A DNA stretch of 64,000 nucleotides, taken from assembly GCA_017547385.1 (NCBI GenBank), contig JAFYPU010000005.1:1-64000 (forward strand). The letters are read 5' to 3'. Every line of letters starts with the position of its first letter. Position 1 is the stretch's first letter. The DNA comes from Bacteroidaceae bacterium (GTDB taxonomy: Bacteria > Bacteroidota > Bacteroidia > Bacteroidales > Bacteroidaceae). The notes beneath the pieces were generated by a model. The model was not told the DNA's origin. It saw only the letters and a program-made list of their open reading frames with translations, and did not search any database. Below are positions 27,601 through 34,805 of this stretch, piece by piece. Both the position numbers and the translations under genes were made by a program.

Positions 27601-28028
27601 ACAGGAACTAAAATAACAGGAGAAGCGAAAACTTGGGAAGAATCATCTCGCTCTTTCCATTTTAGCATACCGAAAGTTAGATATAGAGTATTTATACCTT
27701 GCTCTTCTATTGAGGTATTAGCTTTATATCGAAGTGCTTTTAATGTCTTTTGAAGGTCTCCGATAGGCTTATTGGTTTCAACATCACCTTTTATGACAGT
27801 CTCATAAACTTCTTCACCCTCATCATCGACCTGTACCTTTTTCGCATACGGAAAAACAATCTCTTTCTCATTAGCGACGACGAGGTCCCACAACCTATCA
27901 AATGAAGGTGTCGTAATCCTCACATTGCTACGCTTACCCTCAAGAAAGTTTATTAACCTATTTCTCTTACCAAAGTCGAGTAACAGTTTCTTCCAAATTT
28001 CGATACGGTTGTGTAGTTTATGCCCCAT
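21648..28028 (-). CDS. Giant DUF4011-SF1 helicase-Vsr/MTES_1575-type endonuclease-DUF3320 protein
   Basis: 2126 residues. The N-terminus (KLLLDFGKRNRLINFLEGKR) is the DUF4011 start. An SF1 helicase follows, with Walker A GPPGTGKS near 300 and, after a ~1150-residue insertion rich in helices, Walker B FDEASQ near 1497, GDTKQLPPTSFF and ARAKHNVKLVGS-like late motifs. Residues ~1795-1905 are an MTES_1575/Vsr-like nuclease (SPFEEAVYDFLQSKGYNV, IGIECDGAAYH, DRLRQAVLEDMGW). A DUF3320 domain ends the protein. Such fusions occur in anti-phage islands and probably unwind and cut foreign DNA. It stands alone on the minus strand as element cargo. No frameshift is seen. Confidence 0.88.
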   Translation of the reverse strand: MGHKLHNRIEIWKKLLLDFGKRNRLINFLEGKRSNVRITTPSFDRLWDLVVANEKEIVFPYAKKVQVDDEGEEVYETVIKGDVETNKPIGDLQKTLKALRYKANTSIEEQGINTLYLTFGMLKWKERDDSSQVFASPVILVPVRLLIESITSPYRLVLHDDEIVINPTLSHKLDNDFGIIMPEFDSTHDSPAEYIEKLLHKVENKGWEVERSTHLTNLSFLKINMYKDLERNEEKINANPVIAALVGEQDPIQVSEELNNFDHDRQIRPIDTFQVVDADSSQQDAVLLSKKGASFVLQGPPGTGKSQTITNIIAEAIADGKKVLFVSEKMAALQVVYNRLASVGLADFCFTLHSHKAKKKEILRDLANSINIDRTRVRDEALAQLDLLERKRNLLNEYQEELHTLTSGLNISIYSVNGKLAKLENVPDVIFSIEATDKVTESELNEKIYLLQEFAKTVGKRSEDYANNVWRNSSVRMLTNELRHDIDSNVSQLLTLLKEEADIFEEICNTLGIKIRPSQKGLNTLVELLALVSKSPLIPIRWIYDDNISSLRDEAYKYQQDTNTILNSKSKLLAIYNDGILDLEGKNICYTIEQCMETFCNLLDAESKNAIAIKIKDRLAVIKLSLESLSVVFEQGRLLAKELGCDTPSSYDKLQELLDIVLLLQKNIHPSERWFDDKKFASINGNFEKDKAIHESAANIRAEIATQYNREIVEHDCKSILQRFNSEYMPFTKHFSKDVIDFSDTTAISKLKELSSELHALEENISNTQSIVKDICTCLEVDMPCSFVAMDEVICLAEIISKGITPTEKWFIPASYNTIKSSFDSIVKEHNDIKALKESLTNIFDDEIFTVDLYPMLQRFRGDYSSALKRLFSSGYKRDIAELKRYMRSGDKLSYDNFLQYLTCIKEYVDKVSKLNTEECCANFGEYYAGLDTNWDSIAEAFVVFDATNKYKDLITNKLKSSWVHRSIDINTLVDRVNSYKSVNLSDKLTSVNLYLTSKFGNRATISVVAQEVMALYKDITSFCENLANDISAIMVYAKSENEVSIIEYNNLLIKICEFQKILKEIALDEDTYKKYSSRYGIYYRGIDTDWNICSDAISTYRELRGKFDKVPALLRNKLLDGNIPSATIDRYILSFENCDYNQIYSTLNTEFAFDVNHSTSYEYLMQNHSKLQTTFSQFNKSYNGIHCMRKSSGDYDTIIEELKLLIEVQNREKVLQSIKSVIISKYDNYYNELDTNWDKLYSALQFADKFKDFITTYSLPQSFVESICTDKKIVNYCNDRYDELQGLIHLLESPYDWFKSLFEQPSTFDDYVFGDLMDRLTNCRNKKYLLEEWVDYCSNREKCQKAGLGAYIAQIDNTSIKDEYIVDAYLKRFYHLWLDAVLPNFPAVQNFRGRIQNQTITEFCELDKGQFKIAQARVRERALSRIPDFNSINGARDEIAILKRELNKQRRLMPLRKLFMAIPNLVTSLRPCFMMSPLSVSVFLEAQSYDFDLVIFDEASQVHTEDAIGAIMRGKQVIIVGDTKQLPPTSFFSTSLNDEDFDVDSDDAIEDNDAGAYESILDEAVSVLPERSLRWHYRSRHEHLIAFSNIKIYNSQLITFPSSTESAPDCGVEYVYVKEGVYDRGGKKNNIAEARKVADLVFDHFKKHPNRSLGVVTFSEAQQNAVDAAIRQKRLQNPCFDKFFIEDKEEPFFIKNLENVQGDERDTIIFSIGYAKDSKGIMYMNFGPLSREGGYRRLNVAITRAKHNVKLVGSIVPTDIDLEKVSSEGVKMLRSYIEFAQQGIVALEKELTFNYDLDFDSPFEEAVYDFLQSKGYNVVTQVGCSGFRIDMAVKHPTQSGKFAIGIECDGAAYHSSRTARERDRLRQAVLEDMGWTIYRIWSTDWIKDQKTEEEKLINAVEKALGRAVIESEDNDVSDSSDSNADTVIPIIEIEEKIEPSEIADKGYGFDLYKRAYPLNIIDEDGNTREGYDIAWDIISLEQPIHFEELCRRIAPAYGRQKATSVVRDEVKHIFRYHLKGMITEDKNEFVRIKDFADIKVRVPNPDDDYLRPITYICDEELALAMKTIALHSFGITPDDLFIVTAREFGFKRTGENIIYSLRKVYQQMLKNGEVTEVDGKVNVVQ

Positions 28029-28133
28029 AATGCAAAACCTTTCTACTTGATCGTTATATTCTTAGATCTTATTTCGCTTCCATTATATGTCTTAAAAAAG
28101 CGTGAACCACAATGCCACGTCTAATTTGGAGGT

Positions 28134-28230
28134 CGTAGGAAACCTTGCATACAGATGTAGTAATAGTAGCCCACGCTATAGCGTGAGAACCACTATGCCA
28201 TCTGAGTATGCAATTTGAAAATTTCCTACG
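28134..28230. repeat. Imperfect inverted repeat upstream of the giant helicase gene
   Basis: CGTAGGAAA...TTGCATAC.AGATG (28134-28157) is repeated inverted at 28198-28230 with a few insertions. Within it, CACGCTATAGCGTG (28172-28185) is a palindrome. A direct pair GCGTGAACCAC...ATGCCA (28100-28116) and GCGTGAGAACCAC..ATGCCA (28181-28200) is also visible. This fills most of the 340-base spacer between relaxase and helicase genes. It may encode a structured RNA, be a MITE remnant, or be an operator region. Confidence 0.55.
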
Positions 28231-28368
28231 TTTCCAAATACTTGATGAGCATAACGCTTCTTCTTTTTTCATATGTCTTGAACCGAGATTCCTCAATTCT
28301 CCTACAAAAGTACTAAAAAATCGTAATAATAAGCCCTTTACAGGCAAATTATTACAATTTGGAGGAGT

Positions 28369-29772
28369 TTACAGTTTCATTCCTCTGCTTTTCTTTGGCT
28401 GAATAGGTTGTCGGATTGATTGTCGGAGTTTGTCGTATTGCTCGTTGAACCATTGACTGAGAGGTATTCGATTTGCGGTTAAGGTAAGCCGTTTGTCGTT
28501 ATCTCGCTGAATCTGTAAAGGGGTATTATCCGTAGCAAACCATCTGTTATGCTCCGAAGAGAATAGTCGCCCTGTAAAGTTCACAATCCTACCCTTAATC
28601 AGCTCAGCAAACTCCATAGCCGAAAGACCGATTTGCTTGGCGAGGCGTTCCAATCTTAGGAGGTGGGCAAAATCGGGATACCAACGATGAGCAGTGTTGA
28701 TTATCGAATTTAGAGTGTTAGTCTCCTCCTTATACTCCGCCTCCTTTGCTTCAAGAGCCTTGCGATGCTCGTTATCCTTATTCATCATTGTCCTGCTATG
28801 TTCTACCTGCATTTGCTTGATGTTGGATTGCAGTTGCTCAATGGTTTCATCTCTAACGGCTATTTCGTCCCGTAAATCTTCGTTTTTGCGTTCCAATGAT
28901 TTCATCTTACCGCTGCCGAAAAGAGAACTGACACCGCTTGCAAGGGCTGTGGCAGCATCGGTGGCTACGCTTTTGAGTTTGTCGGTGCGTATCTCCGATT
29001 TCACCTGTTTTAGTTCTTGCTCGGCAAGATCTATCTGGCGTTCCTTATGCTGCCTCTCAGCCTCTATGCGTTGAAGTTCGGCTCGCTGCTTCTCGATGAT
29101 GAAGTCGTTACGCTCCAAATGCTCCTTGCCTGTCTCTGTTTTGGATTGACCTCGCTCCATTGATAGGATTTCGGATGCCAATGTCTGCATCTGCATCATA
29201 TCATCATCGTTGAGTTTGCGACTCTTGCCCGTCTCGTGGTCCATCCAATCAAAAACGATATGAGCGTGGTAGTTTGGTTTGAACCATTTGCTGCCAATCT
29301 GAAAACTCTCCTTATCGTCTGGGGGTGGCTCTCCACCGAGCCAATGCCCCTCGTCTTTGTGCAAGAATATTTGTAGCGGTGTGATGCCCCAACGCTCTTG
29401 GCACTCCTCTCCAAATCTGCGAACATCCTCCAATGTGGTATCGGGTTTGATGAGTAGCACACCCTCACGAATGGGTGAGCATCCTGCCACCTTGATAATC
29501 TTACCACTCTTGGTTTTGCGTTCCCGTTCTTTTTCCTGCATCGCTCTCCCTGTCTTAGCCTTTACCATCTGCTTGATGTTGTCGTAGTGCGTCTGTAAGT
29601 CGTAGTCGCCAAAGCGTGGATTTATCCAATGCTCGTTGTCGGCAACAAGTTGGGGTATAAGGTAGATTTTCGACTCTCCGATATTACGCATATATTCGGG
29701 AGTTCTTAGGTTGTGAGCCTCGCTCGATGATATGTTGCAAGGCTTGATATGTATGCTGCTTTTTACTGCCAT
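28369..29772 (-). CDS. MobV-type relaxase
   Basis: 467 residues. The Mob_Pre pattern is seen in the N-terminal half: IHIKPCNISSSEAHNLR near the start, IFLHKDEGHW near 139 and the metal-binding NYHAHIVFDW near 168. Residues ~215-360 form a long coiled coil (repeated E/K/Q-rich heptads). The protein nicks at oriT and leads the strand into a recipient using another element's mating apparatus. The likely oriT lies directly upstream (29834-29938). It matches relaxases of Bacteroides mobilizable transposons in length and order next to a primase. Confidence 0.9.
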   Translation of the reverse strand: MAVKSSIHIKPCNISSSEAHNLRTPEYMRNIGESKIYLIPQLVADNEHWINPRFGDYDLQTHYDNIKQMVKAKTGRAMQEKERERKTKSGKIIKVAGCSPIREGVLLIKPDTTLEDVRRFGEECQERWGITPLQIFLHKDEGHWLGGEPPPDDKESFQIGSKWFKPNYHAHIVFDWMDHETGKSRKLNDDDMMQMQTLASEILSMERGQSKTETGKEHLERNDFIIEKQRAELQRIEAERQHKERQIDLAEQELKQVKSEIRTDKLKSVATDAATALASGVSSLFGSGKMKSLERKNEDLRDEIAVRDETIEQLQSNIKQMQVEHSRTMMNKDNEHRKALEAKEAEYKEETNTLNSIINTAHRWYPDFAHLLRLERLAKQIGLSAMEFAELIKGRIVNFTGRLFSSEHNRWFATDNTPLQIQRDNDKRLTLTANRIPLSQWFNEQYDKLRQSIRQPIQPKKSRGMKL

Positions 29773-29833
29773 TGTTCTTTGGTTTTATTGGTTACAATTA
29801 GGTTTTTGTTTGCTCGCTTCCGCTGTCGGGGTT

Positions 29834-29938
29834 CTCAGGGGTGAAACGCCCTGAGTGGGTTATTAGGGCAAAGCCTTAATCCTCTCGGGAGAGCCCACAA
29901 CTACGAAAGCGTAGCGTGTAGTTATAGTGGGCTATAAC
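29834..29938. other. Candidate oriT / relaxase-binding region
   Basis: A cluster of short inverted repeats lies in the 159-base relaxase-primase spacer: CTCAGGG/CCCTGAG (29834-29840, 29849-29855), GCCCT/AGGGC (29848-29852, 29865-29869), AACTAC/GTAGTT (29899-29904, 29918-29923) enclosing CTACG/CGTAG, and GTTATA/TATAAC (29921-29926, 29933-29938). A GTGGGTT stretch lies between the first repeats. Position upstream of a MobV relaxase and hairpin density suggest oriT; the nick site is not proven. Confidence 0.5.
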
Positions 29939-30897
29939 CTGAAGCCTCGTTTCTTCTTCGGCTGCGGTTGTAGCATCCGCCTTGCGGATTGGACTTGTGA
30001 TTTTTTCTCAGCCTGTTTTGCTTGGTTTCGGTGGCATAGATACTCGTTCAAATCCTTGTGTCCTGCGTAGTGATGCGACATATCTTGGAGCTTGTTTCCG
30101 AACATCTTTTTCAGATTCTCATACGCTCTTTGCCCTGCTTGGTCGTTGTCGAGGAAACAAGCTATTCGGGAGTATGGGCGTAGCAGTTGCTCCGCTTTTG
30201 AGAGGTTGGTAACGGAGTTCAGCACCATATAATCCTGCTCGTTTGTGCGTGGCTGTTCGGGATTGTTGTTCACTCGGATTGTGAGGAATGAGAGGTAATC
30301 CATAAAGCCCTCGAAGAGGTAACACACAGCTCGCTGCTCGCCCTGCTGTCGGATATGGGTAATATCCTTTGGAGCAAGACCACCTTTGAAGTAGCGGTTG
30401 CGGAGCTCATAGCCACCAGAGATATTTGGGAAGCCGATAGCGAAATATGGTTTGCCGTTATGCTCAAATCGCAACTCCTTACACTCTCTTTTGGCGAGTT
30501 CGATGTTTATGCCTCGCCCTCGCAGATAGTCGATAAGGGCAGGAGAAGATAACTCGCCAACCTGTACGCCTTGAAAACTGCTGTTATGAGTTTTCTGCTT
30601 GCCAAATGAGAATGTTGCAGGGCGAATGTAGGGTGTTAGTTCCGCTATACGTTCCAACAGATATGCTACATTTTCACTGTGATAGAGTTCCGCTGCCAAT
30701 GCGATGATGTTGCCACCCTTGCCGATACCGAAGTCGTACCATTGGTTTAACTCGGTGTTTACCTTGAACGAAGCATCGGTTTCGTTCCTCAGCGGTGATT
30801 TATACCATAGGCTCCTGCCTTGTTGCTTAACGGGTGTATAACCCAAACTTTGCAGATAGTCTGCCAACTTGATTTTCTTTATTTCGTTGATATTCAT
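29932..30897 (-). CDS. Toprim-domain DNA primase of mobilizable element
   Basis: 321 residues from ATG 30897 (MNINEIKKIKLADYLQSLGY); an upstream ATG at 30963 would add 22 unlikely residues. Residues 1-90 resemble the CHC2 primase N-domain, but the zinc-binding cysteine/histidine set is missing (YKSPLRNETDASFKVN where CPFH..SF would be). The Toprim motifs are intact: FEGFMD near 194 and LDNDQAG near 247. It should prime replication of the transferred or circular element together with the RepA-like ATPase upstream. Zinc-less N-domains are common in Bacteroidetes mobile-element primases. Confidence 0.85.
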   Translation of the reverse strand: MNINEIKKIKLADYLQSLGYTPVKQQGRSLWYKSPLRNETDASFKVNTELNQWYDFGIGKGGNIIALAAELYHSENVAYLLERIAELTPYIRPATFSFGKQKTHNSSFQGVQVGELSSPALIDYLRGRGINIELAKRECKELRFEHNGKPYFAIGFPNISGGYELRNRYFKGGLAPKDITHIRQQGEQRAVCYLFEGFMDYLSFLTIRVNNNPEQPRTNEQDYMVLNSVTNLSKAEQLLRPYSRIACFLDNDQAGQRAYENLKKMFGNKLQDMSHHYAGHKDLNEYLCHRNQAKQAEKKSQVQSARRMLQPQPKKKRGFRL

Positions 30898-31033
30898 ATT
30901 GTTTCTGTTTTTATAAGTTAATTGATTGGTTGATATACCGATTGAGTGCTGTTGTGCAGTCACTCAATCGGCTTTGAGTTTCACTATTTAGGTTTATTCA
31001 GTACGAATCATATACACCCGAACTAAACCTATC

Positions 31034-32101
31034 TCAGAATACGAAGTCGGGATTGTATCGCCACCCTTTGCCCTCGGGGATAATCATTCGCTTGTTTACA
31101 AGGAATGTTCTTAAATCAACGAGTGTATTGCGTCCACGCTCATAGCCGATACTTGCGTAGCCCGTTTTAAGTGCTGCAATGACATTGGGGAAACCCTGTA
31201 TCACTTTGTTGCCGAAACCATTCTCCAACGCTTGACGGTGTTCCTGCTCGCTTAACTCCTTTAGAGGGAAAGAGCGGTCTTTGCGTGGCTGGTCGAAAAC
31301 ATAATCTCTGACCACCTCGGGCAGTGCATCATCATTGATGCGGAATGCAAACGGAGAGAAATCCCTATCTCGAATGTGCATAGCCTTTACTTCGCTGATA
31401 TTGGCATCCTGTGTGCTTTTGGTTACTTGCAACACCGTTTCTGCCTTGTTGTTAAGTTCCGTTCCGATATGTCCTCGGGTATTATCATCACCCTTGTTCA
31501 GATGCAGCACCGTATGGATATGTAGATTGTACTCGCTCGACCATCGCATTAGCAGGTTGATAATCTCTGCCGATTCGCTTGGGGAGTTTATATCGTACAT
31601 CAAATCTCTGATGCCGTCTATTATCACAAGCCCGATACCCTTGACTCTTCGCAAGGTCTCACCGATAATCTCTCTACGCCTTTCGGGAGTATGCTCACGC
31701 AGGACAATAAAGAGGAAATCATTACTATTTTGTTCGATGTTGTACCCAGCCAATCGCATAATGCGTTTGAGTACCTTATGGCAATGGTAGAAGCTCTGCT
31801 CGGTATCTACATAGAGAATCTTGCGTTTCTCTTGTGGCAGATATGCCGAGTATTGTAACACCTCACTGTTTTTTAGTGCTGCTGCCACGATAGCCGAGAT
31901 ATTGAATGTCTTCTTGCTCTTTGCCTTGCCTGTCGATGCACTGAAATTACCCAATGTGCCTATGGTAGAGCCATTCACCCACAGTATTTCGGGTGGTGTG
32001 TCGTATGTATCGGTAACTTTCAGATGAACGCTTCGCCAGATGGCTGCAAACTCATCATCCGCCATTGGTAGCTTTTGTGTTGAAATTCTATTATTTTCCA
32101 T
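31034..32101 (-). CDS. RepA-like hexameric ATPase/helicase (AAA_25)
   Basis: 355 residues from ATG 32101; an ATG at 32125 is also in frame, and either start overlaps the upstream gene. The RecA-like core has an unusual Walker A (STGKAKSKKT), KILYVDTEQS, Walker B LVIIDGIRDLM and HTVLHLNKGDDNTRGHIG. This is the RepA family used for replication or maintenance by Bacteroidetes mobilizable elements. The C-terminal ~90 residues look like a winged helix (GNKVIQGFPNVIAALKTGY). It is translationally coupled to the preceding helix-turn-helix gene. It probably unwinds the element's origin. Confidence 0.8.
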   Translation of the reverse strand: MENNRISTQKLPMADDEFAAIWRSVHLKVTDTYDTPPEILWVNGSTIGTLGNFSASTGKAKSKKTFNISAIVAAALKNSEVLQYSAYLPQEKRKILYVDTEQSFYHCHKVLKRIMRLAGYNIEQNSNDFLFIVLREHTPERRREIIGETLRRVKGIGLVIIDGIRDLMYDINSPSESAEIINLLMRWSSEYNLHIHTVLHLNKGDDNTRGHIGTELNNKAETVLQVTKSTQDANISEVKAMHIRDRDFSPFAFRINDDALPEVVRDYVFDQPRKDRSFPLKELSEQEHRQALENGFGNKVIQGFPNVIAALKTGYASIGYERGRNTLVDLRTFLVNKRMIIPEGKGWRYNPDFVF

Positions 32102-32447
32102 AGCCACGCAGTTTACGGTTGGCACTCTTGGCGATGGTCAATGCCACATCGCTCTTATCATTCACTCTACGGGCGAGGTTATCAGCCCACGAAAGAAGTT
32201 CCTTACGCGAAAAGAGAAGTTTGTTTCCATACTTGCGGAATGGTACTTCACCCTTTGCCGTAAGTTTATACAAGCGTGCTTTGGAGATTAGAAATCCGTG
32301 CTGCTCCAATGCCTCGACTGCGGCATCGGGAGTGAGATTGTCGGGCAGTTCTTTTTGAGTATGGTTAAGACCTGCCAATGTCTGCGAAACGGTTTCACTT
32401 ACGATAGCCCTTAACTCTTCGGGCGTAGTTACAATAATTTGGTTCAT
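32091..32447 (-). CDS. Helix-turn-helix DNA-binding protein (excisionase-like)
   Basis: 118 residues. The central part (LTPDAAVEALEQHGFLISKARLYKLTAKGEVPFRKYGNKLLFSRKELLSW) has the winged HTH_17/excisionase layout: a helix, the YKLT helix and a GNKLLF wing. Such proteins sit beside replication or excision genes in Bacteroidetes mobilizable elements and direct integrase or RepA. It overlaps the ATPase gene by 11 bases at least. The palindrome GGCTAT-CGTC-ATAGCC (32478-32493) lies just upstream. Confidence 0.8.
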   Translation of the reverse strand: MNQIIVTTPEELRAIVSETVSQTLAGLNHTQKELPDNLTPDAAVEALEQHGFLISKARLYKLTAKGEVPFRKYGNKLLFSRKELLSWADNLARRVNDKSDVALTIAKSANRKLRGYGK

Positions 32448-32904
32448 TTTATTCGTCCTTTTTTAAGTTAATACTATGGCTATCGTCATAGCCCTCTCAA
32501 CCGATTGATGGTGCAAAGGAAGAACAAAGGAAACTAAATATCGAATTGTCAATAACTTAACCCACCTATGACAGATTGTGCCACAACTACGACAGATGAT
32601 GACACAGCATAGGTTTGGGGTGGTCGGTATATAAAACAAATGTAGGACAAGTGACGCTATGGCATCATTTGTCCTACATCTGTCAAGCCATTTTCAAAAA
32701 GTGCGATTTTTTAGAAGATGTTTGTATTTTATTTCGAGATTAGTTGAGAACTATTTTTGAAATGGTTTAGGTTTGAGGTATGCAGCTAATAGCGGGCTAT
32801 TTGCAAATAACACAAATCTAAAACAACCAAAAAGAGTCTCAAATAAGCCGAAACTATTATTTGCGACAAAGGCTTACTTATTCAATAAAATGCAAAACAT
32901 CTTC
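32448..32904. other. Possible replication origin: iteron-like repeats and hairpin
   Basis: Gene-free 457 bases. CTATGACAGAT (32566-32576) and CTACGACAGAT (32587-32597) are repeated at a 21-base interval, and an inverted copy ATCTGTC occurs at 32678-32684. A hairpin with 15-base arms and one mismatch (32640-32654, 32665-32679; core TGTAGGACAA) lies between. The palindrome 32478-32493 marks the promoter side. Phased repeats beside repA-like and primase genes suggest an origin or a RepA/HTH operator; inferred. Confidence 0.5.
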
Positions 32905-33306
32905 TTACTCTTTTAACTTTTCAAGTTGAGAAATGATCTCTTTTATTTGGAAATACTTGTCTCTTGACAAGCCTACATCGCTACGAGAGATAAAGCCCAT
33001 CAACTCCCATCGGGCTACGGTCTGACGGGTAACACCAGCCATCTTTGCCAACAACTTCTGGTCGATAAGTTCCTTATCTCGATAGGTCTCATACTTGTAT
33101 TTCCGGGTGGCATAGTTGAATTTCAACTTATCCAACACCTTATCAATATCATTTATTGTTGGTGGCACATACTCCTTAATATGCAACACCCCCTCATCAA
33201 TGAGATAGTTTTCATATTCGGGGTACTCTTCGGCTATCTCTCTTGCAATAATACCAAAGCATTTCAAATTGCGGATTTCTATCTTGGCGGTCTTTCTATT
33301 TGGCAT
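32905..33306 (-). CDS. Small helix-turn-helix protein of the element
   Basis: 133 residues. The C-terminal half has a helix-turn-helix: LIDQKLLAKMAGVTRQTVARWELMGF, like MerR/XRE-type or IS-helix folds, followed by a charged helix. The N-terminal half is unassigned. Located between the integrase and the possible origin, on the same strand. It is probably a regulator of the integration or replication genes. No partner can be named. Confidence 0.7.
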   Translation of the reverse strand: MPNRKTAKIEIRNLKCFGIIAREIAEEYPEYENYLIDEGVLHIKEYVPPTINDIDKVLDKLKFNYATRKYKYETYRDKELIDQKLLAKMAGVTRQTVARWELMGFISRSDVGLSRDKYFQIKEIISQLEKLKE

Positions 33307-33504
33307 AGGCTGAAGGCGTGTTCTAAAAATTAGTAAAAAGTTATTCCTTTATTGCGAGTTCTGTTTCGGTTGCTTTTGGACTTATTTGGATTTCTTTCTC
33401 ATCTTTGCTCGGTTACAATGCCCGCATTGCGCCCTCGCAACAGCCGAGAAATATTCTCTAAATAATCTCCAAAATCAACTCGACCTAATTTGTAGAACCC
33501 GCCT

Positions 33505-34737
33505 TTAATCAAAATTGGTTAGTAACTGAGCATTCTTCTTTCGCTCATCCTGTTCGAAGCTGGCGAGGTAGTTTTCTGTAACCATCAGATTGGAATGTCC
33601 CAAGCTCTCCGAGATATAAGAGATATTCGTTCCGCTACGTTTCAATACAGTTGCAAAGCTGTGACGGGCTGCGTAGGTGGTTACACGAGGCAATCCCAAA
33701 GCCTTTGAGATACGGGCTAAGATGATATTGCAGCGTTGAGTAACCTTACAAACGAGTTGTTTAATCTCATATGCTGATTCCTTACCTGTGGCAAATTTGA
33801 ATAGCAGCGTATCTGGGTTGCCATCATCTGCATTACCCCAACGCTCAATAATATTTCGCATTTCAGGAGTTAAAACAGCTCTTATGGTGCGTATCTGCTT
33901 TGAAGTGTTCTTGGTCTTGGCTCTTACAAAGCATATTTCATCGCCCTCTATATTATTATAGGTAAGGTAGAGCATATCACGAAAGTTGATGCCATTGCAC
34001 AGATAAGAGAAGAACCACATATCACGGTACATTTCCGTCTCCTCGTTGCCATCGGTGTAGGTTATCAGTTGCTTTATCTGCTCCAAAGTAAGAGCTAACT
34101 TTCGTCCCTCTGCCGAAGGCATCTCAAAACGACCTCTGCCGAATGGGAAGTTAGCCTCCTTAATAACTCCATCCATACGGGCTTGGTTGAGTATCGCTTT
34201 GAGGTACTTGAAATATACATTGATGGTTGATTTGCTCTTGCCGTCATTACTCCAAAAGCGTTCCAACCTATTGAGCCAATCAATGGTGATGGTAGAGAAT
34301 GGAATATCCTTACCTGCAAATGCTTCGATACCCAACAGCATAGAGTGGTAGCCATTGCGAGTGCTATACTGCTCATTACGCTCGGCATCGGCAATCTTGG
34401 CTCTGACAGCTGCATTGACCGTAACCGTTGCACATCTGCCTAAACGAATGCTGAGCAAATCGAAACCAAACTCTCCACGCTCAGCAAGGGATTCAACTTG
34501 GCTCTTGATGATAGAGAAACTATTTTCTACACTTGAACGAATCTCCGATAATCTGCGGCTCTTGCTCTCGGCAAGGTTCGCCCAATCCTCCTTGGAGAGT
34601 TCCTGTCCCGTAGAGTAGTATTTCTGCTTGCGGTTGTAGATGACCTGTATCTTAACAGGAAACAGACCGCTTTTCTTAGCTCGACGGGCATCCAGCACCG
34701 AGAGTACCGAGATACCGTCCTTTGAATACTTGAACAT
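33505..34737 (-). CDS. Tyrosine recombinase/integrase of the element
   Basis: 410 residues. Arm- and core-binding domains (~1-210) precede the catalytic domain. Where most integrases have G-x-R at the first catalytic arginine, this protein reads CNGINFRDML (about 247-256): the aligned residue is Asn and an Arg occurs two positions later. A replaced first arginine is known in CTnDOT-type integrases. ARHSFAT (about 356), LGHSN and nucleophile Tyr in ENYLASF (about 389) are intact. It should integrate and excise the element at 20062/34786. Its promoter overlaps the right att repeat. Confidence 0.92.
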   Translation of the reverse strand: MFKYSKDGISVLSVLDARRAKKSGLFPVKIQVIYNRKQKYYSTGQELSKEDWANLAESKSRRLSEIRSSVENSFSIIKSQVESLAERGEFGFDLLSIRLGRCATVTVNAAVRAKIADAERNEQYSTRNGYHSMLLGIEAFAGKDIPFSTITIDWLNRLERFWSNDGKSKSTINVYFKYLKAILNQARMDGVIKEANFPFGRGRFEMPSAEGRKLALTLEQIKQLITYTDGNEETEMYRDMWFFSYLCNGINFRDMLYLTYNNIEGDEICFVRAKTKNTSKQIRTIRAVLTPEMRNIIERWGNADDGNPDTLLFKFATGKESAYEIKQLVCKVTQRCNIILARISKALGLPRVTTYAARHSFATVLKRSGTNISYISESLGHSNLMVTENYLASFEQDERKKNAQLLTNFD

Positions 34738-34768
34738 AATCTGCCGTTTTTTAGGTTATTCACTTCTG

Positions 34769-34805
34769 TGTATGCAAATCTTTGTACATACTATTTGCAT
34801 ACAAA
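34769..34805 (-). promoter_or_regulatory. Integrase promoter overlapping an inverted repeat
   Basis: Minus strand: -33 TTTG (34802-34805), 19-base spacer, -7 AAGATTTG (34775-34782; one mismatch to TAnnTTTG). The same bases form an 11-base perfect inverted repeat, TGTATGCAAAT (34769-34779) and ATTTGCATACA (34793-34803). Integrase binding at its core sites would therefore repress its own promoter. Confidence 0.55.

Noticed and set aside
28069-28347. 92-residue frame before the helicase gene
   Set aside because: It is laid over inverted repeats and has no likely start or domain.
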